Below the pieces are notes generated by a model. It was not told the DNA's origin and did not search any database. It saw only the letters and a list, made by a program, of their open reading frames with translations. This document shows, piece by piece, positions 15,799-27,255 of a stretch of 64,000 bases of DNA. The number at the start of each line of letters is the position of its first letter. The first letter of the stretch is position 1. The position numbers and the translations under genes are program-made. Source of the DNA: Metaphire vulgaris (taxonomy: Eukaryota; Annelida; Clitellata; Crassiclitellata; Megascolecidae). The stretch covers positions 16,604,776-16,668,775 of the forward strand of contig CM030845.1 in NCBI GenBank assembly GCA_018105865.1, written 5' to 3'.

Positions 15799-17354
15799 TA
15801 GAGCTGGGTCGATTACGATTATTTTTTCCGATTACGATTACGATTATTTTCGATTATTTTTCACGATTACGATTTCGATTACGATTACGGTTTTTTAAAT
15901 AATCGCGATTTCGATTTCGATTATTTCACAGTACCTTTAGAAACTGGCTTTCCCGCCATATTTTACAATATTCGGCAATCCTCTGTGTATCGATGCTCAG
16001 TTGGTCTTCAACAGGGATATTTCTACACCCCTAACACCCCCCAACACCCCCAATTTGAGGTCGACACCCCCTAACATTTGGTGATGTGACAATGATATGC
16101 ATACAGAATGCATATTTATTTATTTATTTATTGACAATTTATATAGCGCAGTACGCAAGGCTAAGGCCTACAACAAGAGCGCTTAAAACAGTTCATATCC
16201 AATATTAAATAAATGTGTCTTCAAATTTCTAATGAAAGTCCAGCTGAGACTGCTCCAGTCACATTGTCTGGAAGAGAGTTCCACAGGGCGGATTCCCCGC
16301 GCGAATGATCTTTCCCCAAACTTAGGGTCTTGGACGGGGAGGGACCAACAACTGCACTCTCCGACTGAACCTAAGAACCGATCTCCTCTCGATCACAGTC
16401 GATCTTCGTACAAGCACAGTTAGATAATCAGGACAGAGTGGATCGTGTAAAGCCCGAAACGTAAGCCAACAGCGCTTATAGACAATGCGCGCTGTGGAAC
16501 ACGGAGCCAGTGGAGTCGATCTCTAAGGAGAGGAGTGATTAGCCCTGAACACTCCCAAACAGGCCCATTCAGAGGGGGGCTAGGATGGCCATTCGGCCCG
16601 GGCCTCCATCATTTTGGGGCCTCCTTTGTTTCCTTGTCGAGAATTCTGGGAGAGCTAGAAAGCTAGATAGCTACTACTAGACGGGGCCTCAAAATTTGGT
16701 GATGACCTTTTTGCTTGTTGATAATTTTGGGATTTTGGGAAAGCTAGGAAGGTATTCTTCGGTCCTCAAAATTGGTGATTACCTTTTTTCGCTTGTCAAA
16801 ATTTTAATTGTTGGGAAGGCTAAGAGAGGCCTCGAAATTCCAACTGGCCTGGACCTCCTTCAGCCTCTGAAGAGGCCTGCCCCCAAATGGAGAAATAGCA
16901 GTGATGTTAATCCTTGTCCTGGTCCTTGTCCTTAAGGACTCCTTAAGGACCAATTTGAAGTCCTTGTCCTTGTCCTCGTCCTTGAGGAGTCAGTCCTCGT
17001 CCTTATCCTCGTCCTTGCAGATCGGTCCTTGTCCTGGTCCTTGTAACTTAGTCCTTGAAAAGTCCTTATAAGGACCAAATTACTTGTATACCATTTTCAA
17101 TTGTACTGATAATTATGTTCCAAGGTAAGAGTAGTATGTGGATTTATATTTAGGCTACATACTTGCTTTGAGTTATTCTAAAATGTATAGTCATTGTTTC
17201 CTTTATAATACCAGTTGAGAAGTTGATTCTTTAGCAAAATTCTTTATTGCCCAGCGACGTCGGCTCCAGTTGAACGAGTGTTTTCGCAAAGTGGTCTCAT
17301 AATTAGACCTTACCGTGTGTGCATGACTGATCAGCTGCTGGAAACACTTGTTCG

Positions 17355-17413
<59 letters not shown>

Positions 17414-18598
17414 ACTTGACAATTTCTTAAGCGTAGTAACATAGCTAGGTGGCTAAAGTCAAAGGCGCATTTGAAATGCAGCATTGCTGTTGACTAGACT
17501 ATGTTTTACAACATTCTTTTTTCCCTTTCTAATTTTGTGATTCAATTGAAATTGTGTTTGGTTTTTTCCTTTCTGACTTTTTTGTCTGACAGAAGTTGGT
17601 CCTTGTCCTTGATCCTTGTCCTTGGGGGTCAGTCCTTGTGGTCCTTATGCTTGCGGGGTAAGTCCTCGTCCTTGTCCTCGTCCTTGGAGGGTCGGTCCTC
17701 GTCCTTATCCTCGTCCTTGGGGGTTTGGTCCTTGTCCTTATCCTCGTCCTTGGGGGGTCGGTCCTTGTTAACATCACTGAGAAATAGACCCCACAACTTT
17801 ATCTTCGGATGACTTTTTTTGCTTGTCAGACTTTGTGTGAGTCTCTATAACGGTTTTTTGCTTGTCAGCCTTCTTCGGTAGAGACTTCCAAATTTCGACA
17901 CTCCCAGATTTTCCCGACACCCCAAATTCCCAATCCTACAATCCTAGAAATAAACACACCCCAGATTTTCCCGACACCCCACCCCAATTCACAATCCTAG
18001 AAATAACCCTGGTCTTCAATCTCCTTAAAGGATCGAGCCTGAGTGGCAAGACCGATATCGTCAGCGTATCCAAACTTCCTACTGATGGTACCAGGTAGGC
18101 CTAAGTCGTTTGTAGGCCTATAGGCCTACAAATTAAATAACGTGAGGGCTAGAACTGGGCCCTATGGTAGACCGTTTCGTCGACGTCTCCAGGAGCTGAC
18201 ATCTCCCAAGTGAACTCAGAACCGTCTGTCAGAGATGAGTAATTCCACAAGTTGACAGAACCAGGGTGGCAAGTTGAGCGAGAGTTTGTACATTAAACCC
18301 ACCTGACACACCGTATCGAAAGCTGCTGTCAAACCCAGAAAGATGGTACCTGTCTTTAGACGCTGTTGAATCTATTTTCAATGAAAATCTTATAATCAAC
18401 GGTAAATTGATCTTTCTTTGAATCGGAAATATTGTTTAATATCACTTACGGGAATAATCGAAAAATAATCGCGATTTCGATTATTTTTTCGACGATTATC
18501 GATTATTTCGATTTATTTAATAATCGTGTCGATTACGATTACGATTTTTTCAAAAATCGCGATTTCGATTTCGATTTCGATTAATCGACCCACCCCTA
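15799..18598. mobile_element. Nested hAT-type element with CGATTA-rich ends
   Basis: The ends TAGAGCTGGGTCGATTA and, inverted, TAGGGGTGGGTCGATTA are flanked by the perfect 8-bp TSD CTTTAAAT (15791-15798 and 18599-18606). Each end carries over 100 bp of CGATTACGATT/CGATTTCGATT repeats. The interior holds a LINE fragment (about 16100-16560), CAAAAAAGGTCATC-type motifs, GTCCTTGTCCTCGTCCTT tandem repeats (about 16910-17060 and 17595-17770) and (ATT)n at about 17357-17411. Confidence 0.9.
16100..16560 (-). pseudogene. LINE ORF2 3' end fragment (L2/CR1-like), decayed
   Basis: Minus-strand translation with frameshifts gives the C-terminal region seen in the copies at 32815-33530 and 37371-37800: a basic segment, then degenerate relatives of GNP..WNSLP and the F...LKTHLF terminus. 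A (TTTA)n tail (about 16110-16130) follows. The ORF is broken by stops. Confidence 0.6.
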
Positions 18599-19065
18599 CT
18601 TTAAATCATGACGAGTTTAAAATTAGGCCTATTGGCATGCATCAACTGCACGTCACGCGAATTTGTCACTTTTTACCCCTACGTCACGCAACGTCACGCA
18701 ACGTCGGACCCCCTAAAATATGACGTCACAACGGGCCGACCTCCCATTTTCAAAAATCGTGTAACGTCATTTTATTTTTTATTTCTTATTAAAGTCCTCA
18801 AAAAGGTCATTCTTGTATTTTTTCCTCTCGAAAAATTCTGACAAGCAAAAAGAGGTCATAATTGTATCATTTTTCCTCTCCAAAATCCCTGAAAGCAAAA
18901 AGAGGTCATAGGGTTAGGGTTAACCTATCGCTAACCCTAGGGTTACAGTTAAGGTTAACCCTAACCTAGGGTTAAAAACCCGAACCGAACCGAAACCGCG
19001 GTTTTTCGGTCCAAACCGAACCGAAACCGACCGAGACTGCTCGAGGTGAAACCGTAACAGCACTA

Positions 19066-20298
19066 CTAACTAGCTATATAGTTTGTCAGCTAAGTGCAGG
19101 TTTTTAGCTAAAAATGGAGCTAAAAGTAAGAAAATTTGGATTTCAGCATTGCATATTCAATATTGGTTGGTGTAATTTTAACATAATTTAAGTTTTATAA
19201 CGAATACAAAGTACATTTACTAAATTTTGCTAGCTTAATTTAATAAATTAACCTGATGCGGTACGTTATTGCGGTATCGTGATTGGTATTGTCACTCTGA
19301 CGATACTGGTATCGTTTCTAAATATCGTGTAGTAATATCGTGGTATCGTTAGTATCGTCACACTATCGTGCAACAGCAGCAGCAACATTCAATGAATTAT
19401 TACTTACTTATTATAATTCATTGGCATCACTATACCGCGGTCCGCAGTGCTTTTAGTCATAGACTTTAATATGCTTTTAGTCGCCTAATAACAGCGTTGC
19501 TGGCTGCTTTCACGATATTACAGGCAAGGTTGCCAGTGTGGGTTATTTTTTACCCAATCTGGTTTTTTTGGGCCTCGTCTGGTTATTTGGTATTTTTTGG
19601 CGGAATCTGGTTATTTTTTAAATCTGCGAAAATTTAAAAAATGCCTGATTTACGCAGTGAGAGTGAGAAAAAATTAGGAGTTTTCAGTTTTCAGCATGTT
19701 GAAAACTCTTTTTTTGCTTGCAAAAAGTTTACAAGTTTAAAGTTTACCTCTTTACCTTGCTTGAAGACAACGAGACGACCTTATTTTTTTGCTCGTCAAG
19801 ACTTTCTGGAGACGTTGTACTATAAAATTTTTCCAAAAATTTTCAGGTTTGTCGCGATTATTATGAATTTTATCATCTTTTTCGACCTTTTGGGAACCTG
19901 GTTTTTTCTGGTTATTTTTAAAGGCACGATCTGGTTTTTTTTCAAAATGTTCACTGGCAACACTGATTACAGGGCATATTATACGATCGGTTAATAGCGT
20001 GGCTGATTTTCTGGATTTATTTGATCGAACATAACTACAAAAGCGTAGACAACATAGTTTTTATTTGGTAGATTTTATTCTACTTTTATTCTACTAGCTA
20101 AATATTTGTACTAGAGCATGACACGTGATTGTCTCATAAATAACATTTTTCTTGTGTATTTCAGCCATGTGGCCCTTTACTCTTTGAAATTTATGCGGTT
20201 TTGGTGAAACTCGGGCACTCAATGCACTGGGTTGTTACTGCAGTGTTTGTGCGTGATTGTTTTTCAGGGTGGTCAATTTTTTCTGTATTTAACGTCAA
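19066..20298. other. Repeat-containing DNA upstream of the type II membrane protein gene
   Basis: The main content is a miniature element at 19525-19965. The remainder is AT-rich and shows no gene. TATCGTGGTATCG-like tandem stretches occur at about 19265-19370. Confidence 0.6.
19525..19965. mobile_element. hAT-type miniature element with GGTTGCCAGTG ends
   Basis: The ends CAAGGTTGCCAGTG and CACTGGCAACACTG are inverted with perfect 8-bp TSD ATTACAGG (19517-19524 and 19966-19973). The interior repeats TCTGGTTATTTTT and contains a CAAGCAAAAAAGG-type motif (about 19775-19799, reverse sense). Confidence 0.88.
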
Positions 20299-22757
20299 AT
20301 GGGAAAAGGAGAGCATTTGCAGGAAGGTCTCTGCACCATTCCTGGAAAAACCTCGGACAGATCAAATCCTTGCCAACCCTCTGAAGATGAGGTGCTGCTT
20401 CGTAAAACGGAGGTTGATACAGAAAATGTGAAGTCAGAAGCAGGTTGTGAAGACCAATGTGCATCAGACACCAGTGGAAATGGCCATGGAAGCAGACCAA
20501 GTGGAGTCGTTTCATTGGAAGTGGAGCCACCAGATAGTGTCGTTGAGAATGGTCGTAACTTGACAGGACCCTTAAAGAAACGGTTGTGTAAACCCAAGTC
20601 CTTGATACTCATTGGCATAGGGGCTGTCATTGTTTTCATTGTTTTAGGTAAGTTTTTGGTTTCTATTTGTCATAATAAAATCATACCTAATAACTAACCA
20701 ATTCTCTAGTATAAATTAATTATAGACATGTTATGAATAGTATAATTAAATACAAAAATTATGACTTCTCTTCCTCTAACTTCCAAGTTTCTGTTAATTA
20801 GACTAATATTAATTAGTCTATCATATACCAGGGGTGGCCAGACCTGTAGTAACCAAGAGCCATTTTTGCAAATTTTCCAAATCTTGAGAGCCGCATTGAC
20901 TCACTATGGGTCGCGACCAACTCGCAGTGGAAAATTGTTTTATTCATTTATTTTAAAGAAATTATTATAATTCTCAATTAATTAATGCTTAGCGGATAAG
21001 AAAAGAAGCAGGATCAAGAGTCTTAACATCACCAACCAATCAGAGTCACCATATGCTTCATTTAAATTTTAAAAATAAAATTATGCCCAAGTTTTAACAA
21101 ATAAATAAATAAAATCAGGCTAAAAATTATTTTCAGCCCAGGTAGGTCTGGAAAAATTTACAACCATAGAAATAAAAAAAATTTCAAGAGCCGCAATTTG
21201 AACACAGAAGAGTCGCGTGCGGGCCGCGGTTTGGCCACCATTGTCATATACTGTTAATTTCATAACTCTAATGATGATAGCTTATTTCAGTATCGTATTA
21301 TACTGTATCAACATACTTTATATTTTACTACTTGTGTACTATTACTTTAATTAAGAATTTAACTTGATGCATAAGGTTCTGCCTGCTACATTTAACAATT
21401 TCAATCTATCAGGTTGCCTCCCTGGCATGATATGTTTCCCTTTGGGCAACCCTTTTCTTCTCAGCATACCACTTATGTTTTCATCCTATTATAATTTTCA
21501 ATTGATGTCACTTATTGCAATTGATGTCTGATAATTAAGTTGAAATAAACTTCAATAAACTCAAAAAAATAATAGTAATTATAAATTTCTGTAGTATTGG
21601 TTCTAAATACTCAAAAGACATCAATCAATGATACTCAAAATCCAATTGCAAAAGATCTGCAAGGTTTTTCCAGAGATGGTCAGATCAAGAAACAGTGTTG
21701 CAGACGTTGCTCATTCAAGTATTCAGATATAAAGAACATTACAATAGCAGGCATTAACTTTAATGCAGAATGATGGCGACGCAGCTGGCTTCTGCCTTTA
21801 ATCTAGAGTAGTTTGCTATTGCTTTACGCGATGAACGTCTTGGTTGGTCGACAGTGCCATGCCTCGCTTCTAGGAAAGTCACCCTTCCAAGTACAGGCCA
21901 TGCTTGACATTATGTAACTTCAGTGTTATAATAGGAAGCTTACATTGGAATAAGACCTGAGTCTTAGTTTTGTTGATTTTTTGTGCTTCTGATTGTTTAG
22001 CTGGAGCTTCTGTTGGCATTTACTTTTTGACAAAATCTTCTGAAGCAAATGGCCTACAAAGCTGGACTGAGCCTCCTGAGACAATGGAATTGTCATGTGG
22101 GAAGGACCTGCTGCTTAATCGCACGGCACTTTACTCCGGTAATAAGCTACGTGAACCAGCATTAGCACAGGAATGTGGAATCCGTTTGAACAACTCTCAC
22201 TTGACAGTGGATTTGCCTGCAAGGTGTGATGGAATACTTACCTGCCTGGATCAGTTGAAGTTTTGTTATGAGGCAAAAGGTATTAATAACAAGTATTAAT
22301 AATAATATTAAGGTGTTTGATTATTTGCAGAATAAGACAGACTAAAGTCACCTTAATGACCAGATGAGAAGTTATTTCTGTTTCTGCCATGGCCATTATA
22401 CATCACATGTCAATTATATTCTTTGACTTAAGCATTCACAATCAAATAAGAAAGAATATGATGTTGAAGGCATATCATAAAGTTTTATAGCACAAGTTAT
22501 TCAAATTTTAACAGTTATTTGCAAAGCATTTGATTAGAAACTGAATTACAATTCTCTGACTATCAGTTGACATAATAATGTTGGACACATTATGTTAAAC
22601 TGCAAGATGACTAATTTAAAGCAGTTTGACAACGACTGAGTTCTGTGTCTGTTGGACTTGTTGAAGAAATGCAAATCAGTTATTGTCTTGGTTTGGACAA
22701 TTGTGGTTTTTGCATTTTACAGGAGGGAATATAACGAACATCACTTGTTTGCCATGA
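20299..22757 (+). CDS. Predicted single-pass type II membrane protein, three exons, unrecognised family
   Basis: Exons 20299-20647, 22001-22279 and 22723-22757 join in phase at GT-AG borders (663 nt, 220 aa). Residues 1 to about 98 are hydrophilic with Cys and acidic patches and end in a basic stretch (LKKRLCKPK). One hydrophobic span of about 24 residues, from ILIGIGAVIVFIVLA to GASVGIYFLT, crosses the exon 1-2 junction. The basic residues before it predict N-in/C-out topology. The ectodomain of about 95 residues has six Cys (in SCGKD, QECGI, ARCDG, LTCLD, KFCYE, ITCLP) and N-glycosylation sequons (NRT, NNS, NIT). The last exon encodes only about 11 residues. I do not recognise the family. 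The start is the first Met of the open frame; an untranslated upstream exon is possible (TTTCAG at 20160). Confidence 0.68.
20829..21243. mobile_element. hAT-type miniature element in intron 1 of the membrane protein gene
   Basis: The ends CAGGGGTGGCCAGACC and, inverted, CAATGGTGGCCAAACC are flanked by perfect 8-bp TSD TCATATAC (20821-20828 and 21244-21251). Its ends resemble those of the hAT at 24037, so it may be a deletion relative. Confidence 0.9.
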
Positions 22758-22819
22758 CAGCTTTGTCACATGTTGGCCCTCTGGCGAATTTCTGAAAGCT
22801 GCGTATGCTACAGAAACTT

Positions 22820-22825
22820 AATAAA
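22820..22825 (+). terminator. Candidate polyadenylation signal AATAAA
   Basis: AATAAA lies 63 bp after the stop codon of the type II membrane protein gene, which supports the very short last exon. Confidence 0.6.
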
Positions 22826-23740
22826 TATATCGAAGTGACTTTGACACATCTTTCCTGTACTGTATTGAAATGCAAATTGTTCTGATTTTACTGATTTGAA
22901 GTTTGGCATGTTTAACTGAAGAATTTAGAAATTGATTTGTTGTCAATAACTGACGACTGATTCTAGAACCTAAACAGAATTCTAAGATGGTAATTGAGAA
23001 CAGGGAATGACTGCATCACTGGTCAACAAAATTGGAGTGGTGTGTGGCCAGGCCCGTCTTATACCTGTGTGGGGCACCTGGCGGCTTGCGGGGCCCTAGA
23101 TGTGAAGGTCAAATGTTGACAAGCAAGAAAGAGGACTTCTCCAAAACGTTTTTGAATGCTGGCAAGCAAAAAAAGTCATCTCCGTACGTTTTTGGGCGTT
23201 GACAAGCAAAAAAGTTTGTGCGGGGCTCCGAGCACTGCGCCTGATTTTTAACACATAAAGACGGGTCTGGATGTGGCACAGTGCACTTATTAGAAGTAAT
23301 AAATGTTGTAACGAATAGAAGTACAGTAATAGAAAATGTAACAGTACAAGTTATGTTCCAGCACTTTGGACTGCAAAGACACCACAGTTGTTTTATTATT
23401 ATGCAAAAGATTTCCTTTTTCAATGTCTAGAATATTATATTAATCTGTTATTTTGATAAAGGCTGTTGCCAATTAGTATGGAGGGATCTGGTTATGACGC
23501 CCTCTAGCGAATCAGAGTTTCCTTTAAAATGAATAGAAATAAATTATAATTCCGTGTCAAAGTATGTCCATTATCTTGGTTGGAATGAGAGAAAATATTT
23601 TGAATTCATTGACCTGAAGTTGAAAATCTGTAAGAATTGAAAGACCTAATTATTACACTAGTTAATATTGGTCACACTCATTGTGTTGAAGCAGTGGACC
23701 CGTGGTTCTCAAACTTTTAAGGATTTCACGCATTGCGGTT

Positions 23741-23970
23741 CAGAGGAGTCATTGGGGGGGGGGCTGGGGGGGCCGTGGCCCCCCAAGGAAATGAAAATAT
23801 TAATTTATAATGTATTAATGTGCAAAAATTGCCAAAAAATATCAAAAAAATTGCAAATTTTCCAACATTGGCCCTAAAATTTGCCAAAATTACAAAAAAT
23901 TTGCAAAGATGCCTAAAATTTGCAAAAAAATTTATCGCTCCCTCAAGAAAAGTGTGAAATGACGCCACTG
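23741..23970. mobile_element. hAT miniature element, GTCATT family, copy 1
   Basis: The ends are CAGAGGAGTCATT and AAATGACGCCACTG with the perfect 8-bp TSD TTGCGGTT (23733-23740 and 23971-23978). The interior is GCCAAAATTTGC-rich. Two related copies lie at 26217-26437 and 28692-28941. Confidence 0.9.
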
Positions 23971-24129
23971 TTGCGGTTCCTTAGAAATTTTTGTGATGAC
24001 TGGCGGATCGTATAACATTAGAATTAACTTCTACTGCAGGGGTGGCCAACCCGCGGGCCGCATGCGGCCCCCGGGCTGCCAATTGGCGGCCCCCGGGCGT
24101 CTTTCTAAAATCTAAATAAATTTTCATCA

Positions 24130-24803
24130 TAAAGATGATTTTGTCAGGTTTGAGGGAAAATGAGGACAGGCAAACTACTGTAGCATCTCTCAAAAAGAAA
24201 CTTGCACCTCAATAACATATCTTTAAAACAGTTTCGCGGCAATCGGAAGCAACTGTGAAGGCAATCTATGAAGTAGCTCTAGCTATTGCTAAGCAAGAAA
24301 AGCATTTACAGATGGTGAATTTGTTAAAACCTGCATGATAAAAGTGGTTGGACAGTCCTGCCCGGAGAAGAAGGGGCTATTTAGCACAGTTAGTTTATCG
24401 AAACAGTAATTAACACGTCATGCTGAAGAAATAGCAAGCAATCTCCGTCAGCAGCTTATAACAGCTTCAGAAAGCTTTATCTGCCATCCTATTGCTCTTG
24501 ATGTCGTCTCAGACAAGGCACAATTGCTGACATTTATGAGGGGTGAATGAAAACTTTGAAATTATAGATCTTTTCGGTCTCTTCGGCATTCACAACACAA
24601 CCAAAGTATCAAGTTCTACTCTCTGTTGAATTCAGACACGTATTCAGCATTGAGAGCAAATATGTTGAAACTTACGAGTTTGGCAACACATACATATGGG
24701 AGCAGATGTTTTTACGCGCGAAAGGGGACAAACTTGTACACAGAACAAGACTTCAGGACTTACTGACACTCATCTGCATGACATCCTGTATGATCCTGCG
24801 CAT
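24130..24803 (+). pseudogene. hAT transposase remnant (GTF2IRD2/ZBED5-like type)
   Basis: Reading across frames gives a typical order: DRQTTVASLKKKLAPQ; SRQSEATVKAIYEVALAIAK; FTDGEFVKTCMIKVVGQSCP; the LFSTVSLS region; HAEEIASNLRQQL; ALDVVSDKAQLLTFMRGVNE; and near the end a GNTYIWEQMF dimerisation-type segment running to ILRI at 24803. At least two stops, a frameshift near 24305 and a large internal deletion after RGV make it non-functional. The domestication-prone relatives in vertebrates are known; this copy is a plain relic. Confidence 0.8.
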
Positions 24804-24947
24804 CCCTGCAAAGAGCCGACGTCGGTGGGACCTGTCCGACCAGCCCATTCTGGTCTGCTTCGTCTGCGTCTGCAGCCGACCTTATTACGACGTCGGTAGG
24901 CTGAAGACGTACGCGACGTGCGGCGGACCATGCATATAGCATGCATG

Positions 24948-25010
<63 letters not shown>

Positions 25011-25279
25011 TATATATATAGGCCTTATAATTATAATATCCAACATAATAATTATATATATTGATCGTAGGGCCTCTATAACCGCGTACATAGGCCTAGG
25101 GCCCTAGGCCTGTATATATATAGCCCTACGCATGCACGCATCCGAAATAAATAAAAATTTAAATAAAAATTAAATTTTTTTCGAATGGGCTATATTGATC
25201 ATTTTTCACTTTATAACTGCCTTTATAGCGACTGACAGCTATATATATCTAGATATAGTCTTCACATTTTCAATTTAAA

Positions 25280-25640
25280 GGCCATATCAATATACAAACA
25301 AATGAAGAAGTCATGAAAAAAGCAAATACCAAACGAAAACTTTTTAACATCTGCCAAAGACGAAAACTGAGTTATTTAGGTCATATACAAAGAATCAACA
25401 AAGATAGCCTACAGCAAACAATACAACAAGGTATCATGCCAGGAAAAAGAAAAAGAGGTCGGCCGAACAGAAGATGGGTGGACGACATAGAAGAATGGAC
25501 TGGAATGGCTATAACAACAGCAATCAAAGCATCAAAAGAAAGAACTACCTGGAAATGCCTGATTCATGACGTCACCTCATCTTCAACTAATGAAGGAAAG
25601 AGGAAATGATGATGATGATGATGATGATGATGATCAATAT
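25280..25640 (+). pseudogene. RTE-like LINE reverse transcriptase C-terminus with (GAT)n tail
   Basis: The open frame from TNEEVMKKA to the stop at 25607-25609 has RRKLSYLGHIQR, GKRKRGRPNRRWVDDIEEWTG and TTWKCLIHDV, the C-terminal signature of endonuclease-type LINE polyproteins. (GAT)n immediately follows the stop (about 25605-25634), as in RTE elements with short tandem 3' tails. The 5' part is missing, a usual 5' truncation. Confidence 0.8.
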
Positions 25641-26216
25641 ACACTGTATGCCATTTATAATTAGCAAGCAATCAATGTTTTAAAAACAATCCCTAGATGG
25701 CATCGCGAAATTGTGTGCAGCTTGCTTTCAATCACTTGAGGGCACTAATGTAATGTGGTCACTGCATCCACAATCCACGTACAGTACAGTACAGTACTCC
25801 AGTAGCCAAGTAACTACGCTGCATCGCAGCAACACATCAGGTGCAGTTTATGCCTATATTGACTTCGAAAGGTGCAGTCACGCAGTGGTCTCTTGGTCAC
25901 ATAAAAATCAAATTTCAGACAGAAAAAGAAGACGACACCCACGACAGCTGGTTTGTATTGGTTTGCGTCTATAATTTTATAGGTCTATTTTTTATAGGCC
26001 TACGTTTGTAATGTTGATTTTTTCTCACTTAAACTAAACCTATTTATTGATTATCAGAACAGAATATATTCCATGTGCAATATATTGATACGCTACTATT
26101 CCTTCTTTTTTGGTTAACGCAATGTTTTGTTTACTCAGCGTTTGAAGACAGCTGTGTTAGTCAATCTAAATTGGCATAGAATATAGCCGAGGAGTCTCCA
26201 ATCAATGTCCTCCATG

Positions 26217-26437
26217 CAGTGGCGTCATTTGGGGCAGGGGCCGTGGACCCCAAGGAAATGAAAAAATTAATTTATAATGTATTAATGCGCAAAAATATTA
26301 AAAATTGCCAAAAATTTGCCCAAAAATATATAAAAATTGCAAATTTGCCAACTTTGGCCCCAAAATTTGCCAAAATTTTGCAAAAATTTGCCAAAACATT
26401 ATCTCGCTCCCAAGAACAGTGTGAAATGACGCTACTG
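26217..26437. mobile_element. hAT miniature element, GTCATT family, copy 2 (nested)
   Basis: The ends are CAGTGGCGTCATTT and AAATGACGCTACTG. The 8-bp flanks CCTCCATG and CATCCAGG match at 6 of 8 positions. Its body is collinear with copy 1 at 23741. Confidence 0.82.
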
Positions 26438-26994
26438 CATCCAGGTGATCAGTTTATTGATTTAAAAATTTAGCTCGTGATTTTCATTTCTTCGTTTGGA
26501 ACTAGAGGCTACATAGGCCCTATTTGTGTGAGAAACATTGTGTATGGCGATGTTTAAAGCCTGCTACAGACAGTGCCGTACAGTAGCGGGCAGAGGAGGG
26601 AGGGTGGGGTGGTGGCTCCGGGCGCAGACCAGAGGGGGGCGCAAAAATTGACTCGACAATTTTTTGGATCGTCAACACTTTTTTTACTACATTTTACTGC
26701 TGCTGTTGTGCCATCTAAACTTTCGCTTTCATGCTCAAATGTTAAGATTTAGGCCTACATAAACAAAATTTTAAAATAATCGGATCTTTCTATAGATTTC
26801 AGTCACACGTGAAAATTTGTTTACTTCAGTTCCTTGACATTCAAGCGGTGTCACTAGACAAAGCGAAACAATTAAGCCCACTGCGGTCAGTCTTTGGCCT
26901 ACCACAGCGGCTGAGCCGGCCATCAAGACATCAGAGCTCAGCGCTAGCAGCTCATTTTGACTGATCGTGTAAACACAGTTCAGTAATTAACGCA

Positions 26995-27255
26995 GTAGCG
27001 GAGCTAGGGTGTCCGGCGCCCGAGGCCAAATACTAATGGCGCCCTCAACTTGACGAAACCCCTAAGAAGCCAAAAAGGGCGCCACTCTGCCCATCTTGGC
27101 GCCCCTTCATTCTTCATTCAACTTCGCGAACACCCTGACAAGCAAAAAGGTCATCTCCCGTAGCAAGCGGAACTCCTTACCTTAAACCAATTTTGGCGCC
27201 CCCCCACCTCGGCCCACGGGGACATCTGGATCCCGTACCCCTAGATCCGCCTCTG
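26995..27255. mobile_element. Miniature element with CAGTAGCGGAGCTAGGG ends
   Basis: The left end CAGTAGCGGAGCTAGGG and right end CTAGATCCGCCTCTG are inverted. The flanks AATTAACG and AATTAAAG match at 7 of 8. The right end is shared with the element at 58977-59242. A GACAAGCAAAAAGGTCATC motif lies at 27137-27155. Confidence 0.75.

Larger units (their letters stand above)
14599..19065. mobile_element. hAT-type element, 4.5 kb, hosting other insertions
   Basis: The ends TAGTGCTGTTACGGTT and AACCGTAACAGCACTA-type are inverted (right end AACCGTAACAGCACTA with one extra A before it). The 8-bp TSD CTAACTAG is perfect (14591-14598 and 19066-19073). Subterminal regions carry inverted GAACCGAACCGAAACCGCGG repeats and CCTAGGGTTA tracts. 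No transposase was found, so it is non-autonomous or has lost its gene. A second element (15799-18598) is nested inside. Confidence 0.9.

Noticed and set aside
25711..25974. 87-codon open frame as a gene
   Set aside because: No known motif, embedded in the nested transposon interior, and no supported splice sites.
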